Assembly (NCBI RefSeq): GCF_021354595.1
Contig: NZ_JADWYJ010000003.1
Coordinates: 62,001-126,000 of the forward strand
Source of the DNA: Maribellus sp. CM-23
Lineage (GTDB): Bacteria > Bacteroidota > Bacteroidia > Bacteroidales > Prolixibacteraceae
Length of the DNA stretch: 64,000 nucleotides
Reading direction: 5' to 3'
Shown: piece by piece, positions 55,404 through 64,000 of the stretch
Layout of the letters: each line of letters opens with the position of its first letter
Numbering within the stretch: the first letter of the stretch is position 1
Notes under the pieces: model-generated
Told to the model about the DNA's origin: nothing
The model's database searches: none
The model's input: only the letters and a program-made list of their open reading frames with translations
Made by a program: the position numbers and the translations under genes

Positions 55404-57305
55404 ATGGACAAAAGACTAAAGAAAATATATATCCTTATTGGACTAACCTTGTTTTGCGGGCATTTTGCCCATGCTCAGTGGTCGGTAAAAGGAGAAACAA
55501 CCGATAAAAAAGCCCGCTGGAACCATATTCAAATGTTTTCAGAAGAGGAATGGGATGCCAGTAATTTTGCTACCGACGAGGAAATGCAGTGGTTTAACGA
55601 TGCCCGTTACGGCATGTTTATCCATTTCGGATTATCTACCTACATAGGCAAAGACCTGAGCTGGGGGATGTGTTACACGCGGAAAGCACCCGATAAAGGC
55701 CATGGCCCGATTCCCGATTCGGTGTGGGTGAAATACCCGGAGCATTTTGTTTTCGAAGACTTTGACGCCAAAGAGTGGGTGGACATTGCCAAATGTGCCG
55801 GCATGAAATACATAGTAACCATTGCCAAACACCACGATGGTTTTCACATGTGGGATACTCAATATTCTGATTTTAAAGTAACGAACACCCCGTTCGGTCG
55901 CGATTATTTAAAAGAAATTGCCGATGCCTGTCATGAAGCGGGAATGAAGTTTGGAATTTACTATTCGCAACGCGACTGGTACCACCCCGACTATGCACCT
56001 GTTGACACTGCCCTGATCGATCAGGTTGACGAAGCCCCTTATTTCAGACCAAAACCCGGTGTGAAAGAGGTGAAGCCGGGAGCAAGCCATCAAAAATACA
56101 TCGATTACCAGTTTAACGTAGTGCGTGAGCTTTGTACCAACTACGGTAAAGTAGATATTTTCTGGTTTGATGCGAGCTGGTGGGGAGGCATGTTCACTGC
56201 CGATATGTGGGAGTCGGAAAAACTTACACGAATGATTCGAGAACTTCAGCCGGGAATCATCATCAACAACCGAGCTTCCCTTCCCGGGGATTTTGACACT
56301 CCGGAACAGAAAATCGGGATGTATCAGTCGCGCCCCTGGGAAAGTTGTGTAACACTTTGCAGCACATGGTCGTGGTCAGATACGCCTGTAAAATCGAAAA
56401 AGGAAATCGTAAATATGCTGACTGCTACGGCGTGTGGAAATGGAAACATGCTGCTTAGCTGGGGGCCGAAATGGGAAGGCCAATACGATCCGCTTCAGGT
56501 CAGTCGTCTGGAAGAAATGGGCCAATGGCTGAAACGTTACGGACAAACGATTTACAATACCAAAGGCGGCCCCTGGTACCCTGAAAAATGGGGCGGTAGC
56601 ACTTATCGTGGTAAAACAGCGTTTGTGCATATTACCGGCAAAGTGGGAGATACGCTTACGTTACCGGCTGTTCAGAACGAAATTGTGGCTGCAAAGACCC
56701 TCACTGGAGGAGAGGTCACCTTTAGCCAAAACAAAAAGCAGGTTCTTATTGATCTGGAAAAGGTAAACAGGAATGAAGAATCGGTTATCATTGAATTGAC
56801 ATTCAAAAATGAGATTGAGGGAATGGTGGCTGAAAAGCGGTCGAAATCACTATTTGACGACCCGATGTATGGCAAACAACTCACTGAAAATGTAAAACTG
56901 AAATTGAGTTCTGAATCACCTTTCGACAATCCAAAACATCACAATTTACTTTTGGGAAATACATTGTTTAACAGTCCTTTCGCTTTTCATACCCAAGCAG
57001 AAAAAGAACCGTATGCAATTATCGATTTGGGCAAATTGTATGCAGTAACCGGTGTTGATCTGTACAACGAAAAACGTTACAACGGAAATCCGGTCACTTT
57101 TGAAGTACTGGTTTCTGAAGATGGGAACAATTGGCAATCGGTTGAAAAACAAGAAAAAGCATTTGACCAGTGGGAAGTTACCGTGGCACAGTTCAATGCC
57201 GGAATTCAGCTTCCCGGAGTGAAGGCCCGATATGTGAAAGTGCTGCTAAAAGCTGACGCCGAAGCTGCACTTCATTTAAAAAGATTGCACATTTACGCAC
57301 AATAA
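55404..57305 (+). CDS. Alpha-L-fucosidase, GH29, with C-terminal F5/8-type domain
   Basis: The 633-residue exported enzyme (signal ~1-24) has a GH29 catalytic domain with YGMFIHFGLSTY, TIAKHHDGFHMWDT and the nucleophile Asp256 in IFWFDASWWGG. The catalytic barrel and its beta-domain end near 475. Residues ~490-633 resemble an F5/8 type C (CBM32-like) carbohydrate-binding domain, ending VKARYVKVLLKADAEAALHLKRLHIYA. It opens the enzyme block of the PUL; the next gene follows after 12 bases. It probably removes fucose from the imported or surface-bound glycan. Confidence 0.92.
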   Translation: MDKRLKKIYILIGLTLFCGHFAHAQWSVKGETTDKKARWNHIQMFSEEEWDASNFATDEEMQWFNDARYGMFIHFGLSTYIGKDLSWGMCYTRKAPDKGHGPIPDSVWVKYPEHFVFEDFDAKEWVDIAKCAGMKYIVTIAKHHDGFHMWDTQYSDFKVTNTPFGRDYLKEIADACHEAGMKFGIYYSQRDWYHPDYAPVDTALIDQVDEAPYFRPKPGVKEVKPGASHQKYIDYQFNVVRELCTNYGKVDIFWFDASWWGGMFTADMWESEKLTRMIRELQPGIIINNRASLPGDFDTPEQKIGMYQSRPWESCVTLCSTWSWSDTPVKSKKEIVNMLTATACGNGNMLLSWGPKWEGQYDPLQVSRLEEMGQWLKRYGQTIYNTKGGPWYPEKWGGSTYRGKTAFVHITGKVGDTLTLPAVQNEIVAAKTLTGGEVTFSQNKKQVLIDLEKVNRNEESVIIELTFKNEIEGMVAEKRSKSLFDDPMYGKQLTENVKLKLSSESPFDNPKHHNLLLGNTLFNSPFAFHTQAEKEPYAIIDLGKLYAVTGVDLYNEKRYNGNPVTFEVLVSEDGNNWQSVEKQEKAFDQWEVTVAQFNAGIQLPGVKARYVKVLLKADAEAALHLKRLHIYAQ

Positions 57306-57317
57306 AAACTGACATCA

Positions 57318-58712
57318 ATGCATAAAACATTCATTGTCCTTTTCCTTGTCACGCTGTTAAAACTGGCAAATGCACAGGAAACTTTGCCTCTACCTACTCT
57401 TGCGCAGTTGCAATGGCAAAATGCTGAACTGGCGGCGCTGGTTTGTTGGGACCTGCATGTTTTCGACGGTGAGTTTTATGTACAAAAAGAAGCACGTATC
57501 ACTCCTGTAAAAGATTACAACAGCTTTCATCCGCAACAGTACGACCTGGATCAATGGATCATGTCACTGAAGAATGCCGGATTTAAAATCGCCATTTTTA
57601 CGGTTAGTCACGAAACCGGTTTCTTTTTCCATCAGAGCGATGCCACACCGTATTGTATGAAAGCCCTGAAATGGCAAGATGGTAAGGGCGATATTCTCCG
57701 CGATTTTAAGGAAGCCTGCGAACGTCATGGGATTTTGCCGGGCGTATACATTGGCACACGATGGAATGCTTTTTACGGTATCCATGATTTTAAAGTGCAG
57801 GGTGAAGATGAATTTGCTGAAAATCGTCAAAAGCATTACAACCGGATGATTGAACGCATTGTGAAAGAGATTTTCACCAATTACGGTGATTGGGCAATGG
57901 TTTGGTTTGATGGTGGTGCTCATGGACCGGAACAAGGCGGTCCTGATGTGCTTTCCGTTTTTGAAAAGTATCAACCGAATTGTTTGTTTTACCACAACCT
58001 GCAACGCGCCGATATGCGTTGGGGGGGAAGCGAGACCGGAACAGTTCCGTATCCTAGCTGGGGCACTTTCCCATATCCCTCTACAGGAGCCGGCGAATCG
58101 GCTAAAAAAGAAATTGGCGCCAACAACTTCCAATTGCTAAAAACCGGTGATCCTGACGGGAAATATTATATTCCTGCGATGAGCGATGCCCCGCTACGTG
58201 GAAACGGTGGACACGATTGGTTTTGGGAACCCAATCGCGAACAGATTATTTATCCGCTCGACAAGCTGGTTAATATGTATTACAATTCGGTGGGGCACAA
58301 TACCACGCTGATTCTTGGGGTGACACCAAATTCTGACGGATTAATGCCTGCATCTGATGTAAAACGCCTCAAAGAATTTGGCGATGAAATAAAAAGCAGA
58401 TTTTCAAATCCAATAGCCACTGTTTCAGGTGTCGGGAGAAAATTGACCTTGAAGCTTCCTGAATACACGAAGGTAAACCAGGTGGTGTTAATGGAAGATA
58501 TTTCCAGGGGTGAACGAATCCGTAAATTTGTATTGGAAGGAAGAACACGACAAGGTTGGCAAACTGTTTTTGAAGGGTCATGCATCGGACATAAATTCAT
58601 ACATCGTTTTGAGGATGTGGAAGTTTCGGCACTCAGGCTAAAAATCACCGAATCGAAGGGAGAAGCAACGATTCTTGAATTTTCATCATTTTATGTTGAA
58701 GATATAAATTGA
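57318..58712 (+). CDS. Divergent GH29-like fucosidase (paralogue A)
   Basis: The 464-residue exported protein (signal ending ~19) keeps the GH29 nucleophile block MVWFDGGAHGPEQGG (Asp198) and SVGHNTTLILGVTPNSDGLMP. Two usual motifs are altered: FIHWG is replaced by VCWDLHVFDG, and KHHDGF by SHETGF. A C-terminal beta-sandwich (~360-464) follows. It is very similar to the gene at 62236-63633, so the pair arose by duplication in this PUL. The altered substrate-side residues suggest a different sugar or linkage. Confidence 0.8.
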   Translation: MHKTFIVLFLVTLLKLANAQETLPLPTLAQLQWQNAELAALVCWDLHVFDGEFYVQKEARITPVKDYNSFHPQQYDLDQWIMSLKNAGFKIAIFTVSHETGFFFHQSDATPYCMKALKWQDGKGDILRDFKEACERHGILPGVYIGTRWNAFYGIHDFKVQGEDEFAENRQKHYNRMIERIVKEIFTNYGDWAMVWFDGGAHGPEQGGPDVLSVFEKYQPNCLFYHNLQRADMRWGGSETGTVPYPSWGTFPYPSTGAGESAKKEIGANNFQLLKTGDPDGKYYIPAMSDAPLRGNGGHDWFWEPNREQIIYPLDKLVNMYYNSVGHNTTLILGVTPNSDGLMPASDVKRLKEFGDEIKSRFSNPIATVSGVGRKLTLKLPEYTKVNQVVLMEDISRGERIRKFVLEGRTRQGWQTVFEGSCIGHKFIHRFEDVEVSALRLKITESKGEATILEFSSFYVEDIN

Positions 58713-58733
58713 TTCAGATTAAAAATAAAGCTT

Positions 58734-59444
58734 ATGACAATGCATAGTTATTTCACAAAAGTTGCGATGTTTTTATTGACTTTTTTTCTCACTTCGTTTA
58801 GTAATGAAGAAGTCAAAAAAAACCTTGTAAAAGTAGCGTGTGTTGGCGATAGTATCACTTTTGGGGCCCGTTTAAATAACCCGGATCAACATTCGTATCC
58901 GGCACAACTGCAATTGCTTTTAGGAAAAAAGTATCAGGTTGAAAACTTCGGAGTAGGAGGTAGTACGCTACTTCGAAAAGGTAAACCAACGGTCTGGACT
59001 CAACTCCCTAAAATAATGGCTGCTCATCCCGATATTGTGATTATCAGCCTCGGCACCAATGACACCTGTGGGATGGGAACCTGTGGAGACCGTAAGTGTT
59101 GGGAATACAAAGATGAATTTTCCGGCGATTACAGCGACCTGATTGACTCCTTACGTACACTTTCCCCAAAACCGGAAATATGGGTGTGTGCACCCTCACC
59201 TATGGTGCTTGAAACACCAGGTCTCGACGAAAATCGGATAAATGGTCTTACAGCACGAAAACCAAGGCTACAGGAAATAATAAGTGAGGTAAAGAAGTTG
59301 GCCGAAGAAAAAGAACTTGGTTTTATCGACTTGAATACACCGCTCGATCATAAACCGGAACTCTTCACTGAAAAGGACGGTGTGCATCCAAATCAGGCTG
59401 GTTATAAGGCTATCGCTGAATTGGTTTACCAGAGAATAAAATAA
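58734..59444 (+). CDS. SGNH/GDSL-family esterase, exported
   Basis: The 236-residue protein has a hydrophobic signal (~3-22). The SGNH blocks are complete: CVGDSITFGA (Ser nucleophile), GVGGSTL, SLGTNDT and DGVHPNQAG (Asp-His). In related enzymes a short K-x-x-N-W stretch follows GTND; here a longer loop with three cysteines (CGMGTCGDRKCW) stands in its place. It probably removes acyl groups, such as acetyl, from the glycan before the fucosidases act. It lies in the same run of closely spaced genes. Confidence 0.88.
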   Translation: MTMHSYFTKVAMFLLTFFLTSFSNEEVKKNLVKVACVGDSITFGARLNNPDQHSYPAQLQLLLGKKYQVENFGVGGSTLLRKGKPTVWTQLPKIMAAHPDIVIISLGTNDTCGMGTCGDRKCWEYKDEFSGDYSDLIDSLRTLSPKPEIWVCAPSPMVLETPGLDENRINGLTARKPRLQEIISEVKKLAEEKELGFIDLNTPLDHKPELFTEKDGVHPNQAGYKAIAELVYQRIK

Positions 59445-59470
59445 CAACTCAATACAATGAACTTATTCCA

Positions 59471-61147
59471 ATGAAACGTATTAAAAATATGGGATTTCTG
59501 TTACTGCTGACCTTGTTTACTATCAATTCGGGGGCGCAGAAAAAAATCGACCTTTTTATCTGGGCTGGCCAATCCAATGCACAGGGGTGGCAGGGAGACG
59601 CAGCCCGATATCCTGTGGATGACGAAAACCTGGATGCGTCGATAAAACTGAACTGGACATTTTTTGATAATGAAAGTTCGGAAGGAGAGTGGGTAAAGAT
59701 GCAGCCACAAAAGGGCCGGTTTCCTGACGGACATTTTGGCCCTGAAGTAAGTTTTGCCCGTGAACTGAAGAAAGCTGGATATTCCCCGGCCATTTTCAAA
59801 TATTGTTTGGGAGGAACAGGGCTTGCAAGAGATTGGAAAGCACCGGGAGAAGGTGGCATTTACGATAGCATGGTTGCTGAACTGTTAAAAGGAATAAGTA
59901 CTTTAAAGGCGCAAGGTTATAAGGTAGATGTTAGAGGATTTATCTGGATTCAGGGAGAATCAGATGGCGACAGTGACCTTCATGCTGAAGCATATCGGGA
60001 GAATCTGAACCAACTGATAAATAACCTGCGCGATGACGTTTTAAAGAAGCCGGACCTTAAAATAATATTAGGGGTGGATGAGCAGCATCGGTTTATGCAA
60101 GAGCGTCCGGTGGTGGTTGAAGCACAAAAAAGATTAGCCGACGAAGACCAGAATATCATTTATACAAGTATGTATGGTTTGCCCAAGGCCGATGGAACTC
60201 ATCTAACACCGGAAGGCCTCGTTGAACATGGTTGTCGCATATTCAACGCCTTTCAGCTGCTGGTTGCAAAGCCGGATTCGGAATTTAATCATGCAGGTAA
60301 ATTAAAAGTGATGACCTACAACATCTGGAACGGTTTCGATTGGGGAAAAGACGAAACGCGGCGGGCAAAACTTCAGCATTGGGTGAATACCCAACAGCCA
60401 GATGTGTTTGCACTTGAGGAATTGTGTAAGTATACTCCGGAAAAGCTGCAGGAAGATGCCAAAAGTTGGGGACACAATTACTCTGTACTATTGAAGGAGA
60501 GTGGTTATTCGGTCGGTTTAACTTCCAGGTATCCAATCGAGGTAAAAGAAAAAATTATTGAAGGAATGCATCACGGCGCCTTGCACTGTACAACCAATGG
60601 CATTGATTTTCTGGTGGTTCATCTTCACCCGGGAAGCATAAATAGGCGGCGCGAAGAAATGAAAATTCTACTTGGGACATTGGAACAAATCAATGCGGAA
60701 AATACGAAATACATTGTTTTGGGCGATTTTAATGCACATTCGCCGTTCGATGCCGATTTGTATGAGCCGGATGGCGACCTCCTGGTTCGACTTCGAAAGA
60801 GTGAAGACGGAAAAGGGATGGATGGCAATTTGGATAATGGTGACCTGGATTATTCAGTCATTTCAGGTTTCCTTTCGTTGCCTCTGTATGATGTTACACG
60901 CAAATTTACAAACGGAATAGCAGAACGTGGAAGTTTTCCGGCCATGGCTTTGGCACCGATCAATAATGAACGCCACGAACAACTGTGGGCTCGGTTGGAA
61001 CGAATCGACTATATCCTCGTATCTTCTGAACTTGAAACAAAGTGTATAAATGCAAAAGTCTGTAACGGCGAAGATAATTGGTATTTATCCGATCATTATC
61101 CGGTAATTGCTGATTTCGACCTACACGATTCCAATCATAAAAAGTAA
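59471..61147 (+). CDS. Fusion of a SASA/CE6-like esterase and an EEP-family phosphodiesterase
   Basis: The 558-residue exported protein joins two enzymes. The N-terminal part (~25-265) is a SASA (sialate O-acetylesterase-like, CE6-related) domain with Ser35 in WAGQSNAQG, QGESDGD and DGTHLT. From ~277 an endonuclease/exonuclease/phosphatase domain has all motifs: TYNIWNG, ALEEL, VVHLHPGS, LGDFNAH (~416), RIDYILVS and SDHYPV (~540). Both active sites look intact. EEP domains are rare in glycan loci; the target could be a phosphate ester or diester on the glycan, but this is a guess. Confidence 0.87.
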   Translation: MKRIKNMGFLLLLTLFTINSGAQKKIDLFIWAGQSNAQGWQGDAARYPVDDENLDASIKLNWTFFDNESSEGEWVKMQPQKGRFPDGHFGPEVSFARELKKAGYSPAIFKYCLGGTGLARDWKAPGEGGIYDSMVAELLKGISTLKAQGYKVDVRGFIWIQGESDGDSDLHAEAYRENLNQLINNLRDDVLKKPDLKIILGVDEQHRFMQERPVVVEAQKRLADEDQNIIYTSMYGLPKADGTHLTPEGLVEHGCRIFNAFQLLVAKPDSEFNHAGKLKVMTYNIWNGFDWGKDETRRAKLQHWVNTQQPDVFALEELCKYTPEKLQEDAKSWGHNYSVLLKESGYSVGLTSRYPIEVKEKIIEGMHHGALHCTTNGIDFLVVHLHPGSINRRREEMKILLGTLEQINAENTKYIVLGDFNAHSPFDADLYEPDGDLLVRLRKSEDGKGMDGNLDNGDLDYSVISGFLSLPLYDVTRKFTNGIAERGSFPAMALAPINNERHEQLWARLERIDYILVSSELETKCINAKVCNGEDNWYLSDHYPVIADFDLHDSNHKK

Positions 61148-61165
61148 TATTTAAACTTTTAAAAA

Positions 61166-62239
61166 ATGACACGTAATTTAATACTTGTTATTCTGGTTGT
61201 TTATTGCTGCACAATGAAAGCCCAATCCCAAAGTACATTTGCCGACCAATGGGAATTTAAGGGAATCGCTGTGCAGGATTCGGGCTATACCATTTGGGGA
61301 ACTTCACCCATTTACGACGACGACGGTAAAGTTCACCTGTTTGTGGCTCGCTGGCCCGGCGAATTAAAAGTTGATCCGGGATGGCGTACCCACAGCGAAA
61401 TCGCGCATTATGTAGGCGATTCTCCCGAAGGTCCTTTCGAATTTTCCGATGTGGCTGTGAAAGGAGATATTGAGGGAAAAGCTCCTTGTAATCCTGCTAT
61501 TCACAAGGTAAGATCAGAAAATAGCTATGCGGCTCATAACCCGGCTATTCACAAGGTCGACAGTTTGTATGCCCTGTTTTTTATTATGAATACGGGCTTT
61601 GAAGAACATCCTTCCAACCAGTTTATCTGCCTGGCTACGTCAAAAAGTTTGTACGGGCCATGGGAAATGGTTGGCGAAAACGGAAAAATCCTTACACCTC
61701 CCAATAATCCTGATTACTGGAACTACAAAGCAAGTAACGGTGTCAATAATCCGGCATTTTTACAACACCCGGATGGAGGATATTTTCTGTATTTTAAATC
61801 AGAAAAAGCAAAAATGGGACTGGCAGTTGCTGAAAACCTGGAAGGGCCCTATGTGCAAATGCCTTTCCCGGTAACGGTTAACGACCGTAACATTGAAGAT
61901 GGATACGCTTTTATGTACAACGGAAAATTTGCGCTACTAACTACCGACAACCATGGAATTATGGAGGAAGGAGGAGGGATACTCTGGACTTCGGAGGATG
62001 GGATTCATTTCGATAAGTACGAAAAGGGCTTTCACCGCATCAATCAGTACACGTCGGTTGATATGAATACTGTAGCCGTTCATTACGGACCTAAGAATCG
62101 CGGCTATGCCAAATTTGAACGACCACAGTTGCTGCTGAAAAACGGAAAGCCCGAATACCTCTATGTAGCGTCGGGAACAAACATTTATGGCGGCGATTGT
62201 ACAGTTAGTTATGTATTAAAATTTAAAACGAATAAATGA
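61166..62239 (+). CDS. Five-bladed beta-propeller glycoside hydrolase-like protein (GH43/GH117-like)
   Basis: The 357-residue exported protein (signal ~1-19) has the repeated strand pattern of five-bladed propeller hydrolases: TIWGTSPIYDDDGKVHLFVARW, NPAIHKVDSLYALFFIMNTG, NGVNNPAFLQHPDGGYFLYFKS, and ILWTSEDGIHFDKY. The exact family is not certain. A short motif, NPAIHKV, occurs twice 18 residues apart (~109 and ~127), which looks like a local in-frame duplication. The stop overlaps the next ATG, so it is cotranslated with the second GH29-like paralogue. Confidence 0.72.
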   Translation: MTRNLILVILVVYCCTMKAQSQSTFADQWEFKGIAVQDSGYTIWGTSPIYDDDGKVHLFVARWPGELKVDPGWRTHSEIAHYVGDSPEGPFEFSDVAVKGDIEGKAPCNPAIHKVRSENSYAAHNPAIHKVDSLYALFFIMNTGFEEHPSNQFICLATSKSLYGPWEMVGENGKILTPPNNPDYWNYKASNGVNNPAFLQHPDGGYFLYFKSEKAKMGLAVAENLEGPYVQMPFPVTVNDRNIEDGYAFMYNGKFALLTTDNHGIMEEGGGILWTSEDGIHFDKYEKGFHRINQYTSVDMNTVAVHYGPKNRGYAKFERPQLLLKNGKPEYLYVASGTNIYGGDCTVSYVLKFKTNK

Positions 62240-63633
62240 TGGTATCAAAATTTCTGAAAATTGTTTGTATTACCTTATTAAGTACCGGCTTTTTGAAAGC
62301 CCAGGAAAACAGGGAAATCCCTGTGCCCACCCAGGCGCAGCTAAACTGGCAAAATGCCGAGCTGGTGGCCGTATTTCATTACGACCTGCATGTTTTTGAC
62401 GGAAAGAAATACAACCAACGCGAAAACCGCATAACACCTGTGCCGGATTACAATATTTTCAATCCCAAAAAACTGGATACCGACCAGTGGATCAAAGCAG
62501 CCAAAGATGCCGGATGTAAAATTGCCATTCTTACTGCGACCCACGAAACCGGTTTTGCCTTGTACCAAAGCGATGTAAATCCTTATTGCCTGAAAGCTGT
62601 AAAATGGAGAGATGGCAAGGGGGATATTGTAAAGGACTTTGTCGAATCGTGCCGGAAATACGATGTATTACCGGGGATTTATATTGGTATTCGCTGGAAT
62701 TCGTTTTTCGGTATTCACGATTTTAAGGTGGACGGCGAGGGACCATTTGCCGAAAACAGGCAAAAATATTACAACAGCATTTGCGAAGGGATGACAGAAG
62801 AACTGATGTCGCGTTACGGAGATTTAGCCATTGTTTGGTTCGATGGTGGTGCACATGGCCCGGAAAAAGGTGGACCCGATGTGTTGGGGATTTTCGAAAA
62901 GCACCAGCCGAACGGCATTTTTTATCACAACACCCAGCGGGCCGATATTCGTTGGGGAGGAAGCGAAAGTGGCACCGTTCCGTATCCGTGTTGGGGCACT
63001 TATCCTTTTGTGTATTCTCATTCAACCAACCAGGAAGTTGTTTTTAAAAACAATTTTCAGTTGTTGAAAGAAGGTGATCCGGACGGGGCGTATTACATGC
63101 CTGCCATGAGCGATGCACCGCTGCGGGGGTACAACGGACGCCACGAATGGTTCTGGGAACCCGGCGACGAAGAACATATTTTCCCGCTCGAAAACCTGGT
63201 GAACATGTATTACAATTCGGTGGGGCACAACAGCACACTGATTTTGGGACTTACACCCGATCCGGAAGGACTAATGCCTGAGCCGGATGTAAAAAGGCTC
63301 AAAGAGCTGGGCGACGAAATTAAAAGCAGGTTTGATACTCCTGTTGCTCAAACCAGGGGAACGGGCGAAACAATAACCCTTGAAATTCCTGCCGGGAAAA
63401 AACTGAATCACATCGTCATTCAGGAAGATATTGAACACGGGGAACGGATTCGTACTTATACCGTGGATGCCCGGATAAACGGAGTCTGGAAAAAACTGTG
63501 TGAGGGAGAATCGGTGGGGCACAAACGAATTCAGTCTTTTGATACGGTGAGTTGCTCGGCACTGCGTCTTACGGTTGAAAAAAGCGTGGACAAACCATTG
63601 ATCCGCAATTTTTCAGCCTTTTTAATTGATTAG
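62236..63633 (+). CDS. Divergent GH29-like fucosidase (paralogue B)
   Basis: The 465-residue exported protein is a clear paralogue of the product of 57318-58712. It has the same order of blocks: PTQAQLNWQNAEL, FHYDLHVFDG in place of FIHWG, THETGF in place of KHHDGF, and the nucleophile Asp203 in IVWFDGGAHGPEKGG, then MSDAPLRGYNGRHEWFWEPG. It starts inside the stop of the preceding gene (ATGA). The signal peptide ends near residue 22. Substrate is presumably a fucose-like sugar in the same glycan; two diverged copies suggest two linkages. Confidence 0.8.
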   Translation: MMVSKFLKIVCITLLSTGFLKAQENREIPVPTQAQLNWQNAELVAVFHYDLHVFDGKKYNQRENRITPVPDYNIFNPKKLDTDQWIKAAKDAGCKIAILTATHETGFALYQSDVNPYCLKAVKWRDGKGDIVKDFVESCRKYDVLPGIYIGIRWNSFFGIHDFKVDGEGPFAENRQKYYNSICEGMTEELMSRYGDLAIVWFDGGAHGPEKGGPDVLGIFEKHQPNGIFYHNTQRADIRWGGSESGTVPYPCWGTYPFVYSHSTNQEVVFKNNFQLLKEGDPDGAYYMPAMSDAPLRGYNGRHEWFWEPGDEEHIFPLENLVNMYYNSVGHNSTLILGLTPDPEGLMPEPDVKRLKELGDEIKSRFDTPVAQTRGTGETITLEIPAGKKLNHIVIQEDIEHGERIRTYTVDARINGVWKKLCEGESVGHKRIQSFDTVSCSALRLTVEKSVDKPLIRNFSAFLID

Positions 63634-63711
63634 TCTTTTTAGTGAAATAAGTGAATCAAGGATTTTATCCCAACAGAGGTTTAATCCCTGATTCGAATAA
63701 AATAACCAGCT

Positions 63712-64000
63712 ATGTATAAACAAATCAGACTTGGTCTTGCGGCCATAATTGTATTTTTTTCTTTGATGACGCGGGCTTCGGAAAGACCCAACATCATTGT
63801 GTTTCTTGTCGACGACATGGGGTGGCAGGATACTTCGGAACCTTTCTGGAAAGAGCTTACTCCGTTGAATAAAAGGTATCGCACACCGTCGATGTCTCGC
63901 CTGGCATCCGAAGGGATGAAATTTACGAACGCCTATGCATGTCCGGTTTGCACGCCTACCCGGACAAGTTTAATGAGTGGAATGAATGCGGCGCACGAGG
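63712..64000 (+). CDS. Sulfatase, family S1 (partial, cut at the window end)
   Basis: Ninety-six codons are visible. A signal peptide (~1-22) is followed by RPNIIVFLVDDMGWQD (metal-binding Asp pair) and the formylglycine site Cys80 in CTPTR. It is the seventh gene of the enzyme block, after a 78-base gap, and would remove sulfate esters from the same glycan. The C-terminal two thirds lie outside the window. Confidence 0.9.
   Translation, partial: MYKQIRLGLAAIIVFFSLMTRASERPNIIVFLVDDMGWQDTSEPFWKELTPLNKRYRTPSMSRLASEGMKFTNAYACPVCTPTRTSLMSGMNAAHE

Overview
The window looks like a piece of a Bacteroidota chromosome, probably a marine or gut polysaccharide degrader of the Marinilabiliales/Prolixibacteraceae type. 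That placement is inferred from a SusC/SusD pair under an ECF sigma/FecR pair, many lipoproteins, promoter elements of the TAnnTTTG type, and several GH29 fucosidases and sulfatases. No rRNA, tRNA or CRISPR array was seen. Genes are dense and mostly of ordinary chromosomal character.

Layout. 1-3.3 kb: two L,D-transpeptidase-type genes and a coiled-coil lipoprotein, then a sigma factor with a PepSY-like protein. 3.3-16.9 kb: housekeeping and stress genes (hutH, hisS, a ParE-type toxin-antitoxin pair, free-methionine sulfoxide reductase, a tyrosine-phenol-lyase-like PLP enzyme, a secreted beta-lactamase-family hydrolase, msrA, yjbQ, a metallophosphoesterase, a cupin) and one GH29 fucosidase. 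16.9-26.8 kb: Rieske protein, an AddA-like helicase-nuclease, dapA, ligA, a thioredoxin-like protein and unknown secreted proteins. 26.9-37 kb: sulfatase, a copper-receptor-like TonB-dependent transporter with a small Cys-rich partner, an M20 amidohydrolase, and a tricorn-type S41 protease. 37-47.8 kb: gnd, pdxB, an oxidoreductase, and a hexuronate operon (LacI-type regulator, SDR fructuronate reductase, uxuA, KDG kinase, LarA-like nickel-pincer epimerase candidate). 48-64 kb: a polysaccharide utilisation locus (PUL): ECF sigma, FecR, SusC with an STN signalling domain, SusD, then a tight run of GH29 fucosidases, an SGNH esterase, a SASA-esterase/EEP fusion, a beta-propeller hydrolase and a sulfatase cut by the window edge.

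How it fits together. The PUL enzymes suggest capture and breakdown of a sulfated, acylated, fucose-containing glycan. The neighbouring hexuronate operon could use glucuronic acid released from such a glycan. That link is an inference from position and enzyme classes.

Most unusual material. Two small genes sit inside inverted-repeat frames and look like minimal cassettes placed directly behind stop codons. The first is a GIY-YIG nuclease ORF between pdxB and gnd, bounded by outward-facing hairpins whose arm differences are compensatory. The second is a 23S-IVP-type four-helix-bundle gene between kdgK and the larA-like gene, bounded by opposed arrays of a CTYAGC hexamer. Close by, an eight-unit, exactly 21-bp tandem array follows the larA-like gene, and several other gaps carry degenerate short-phrase repeats.
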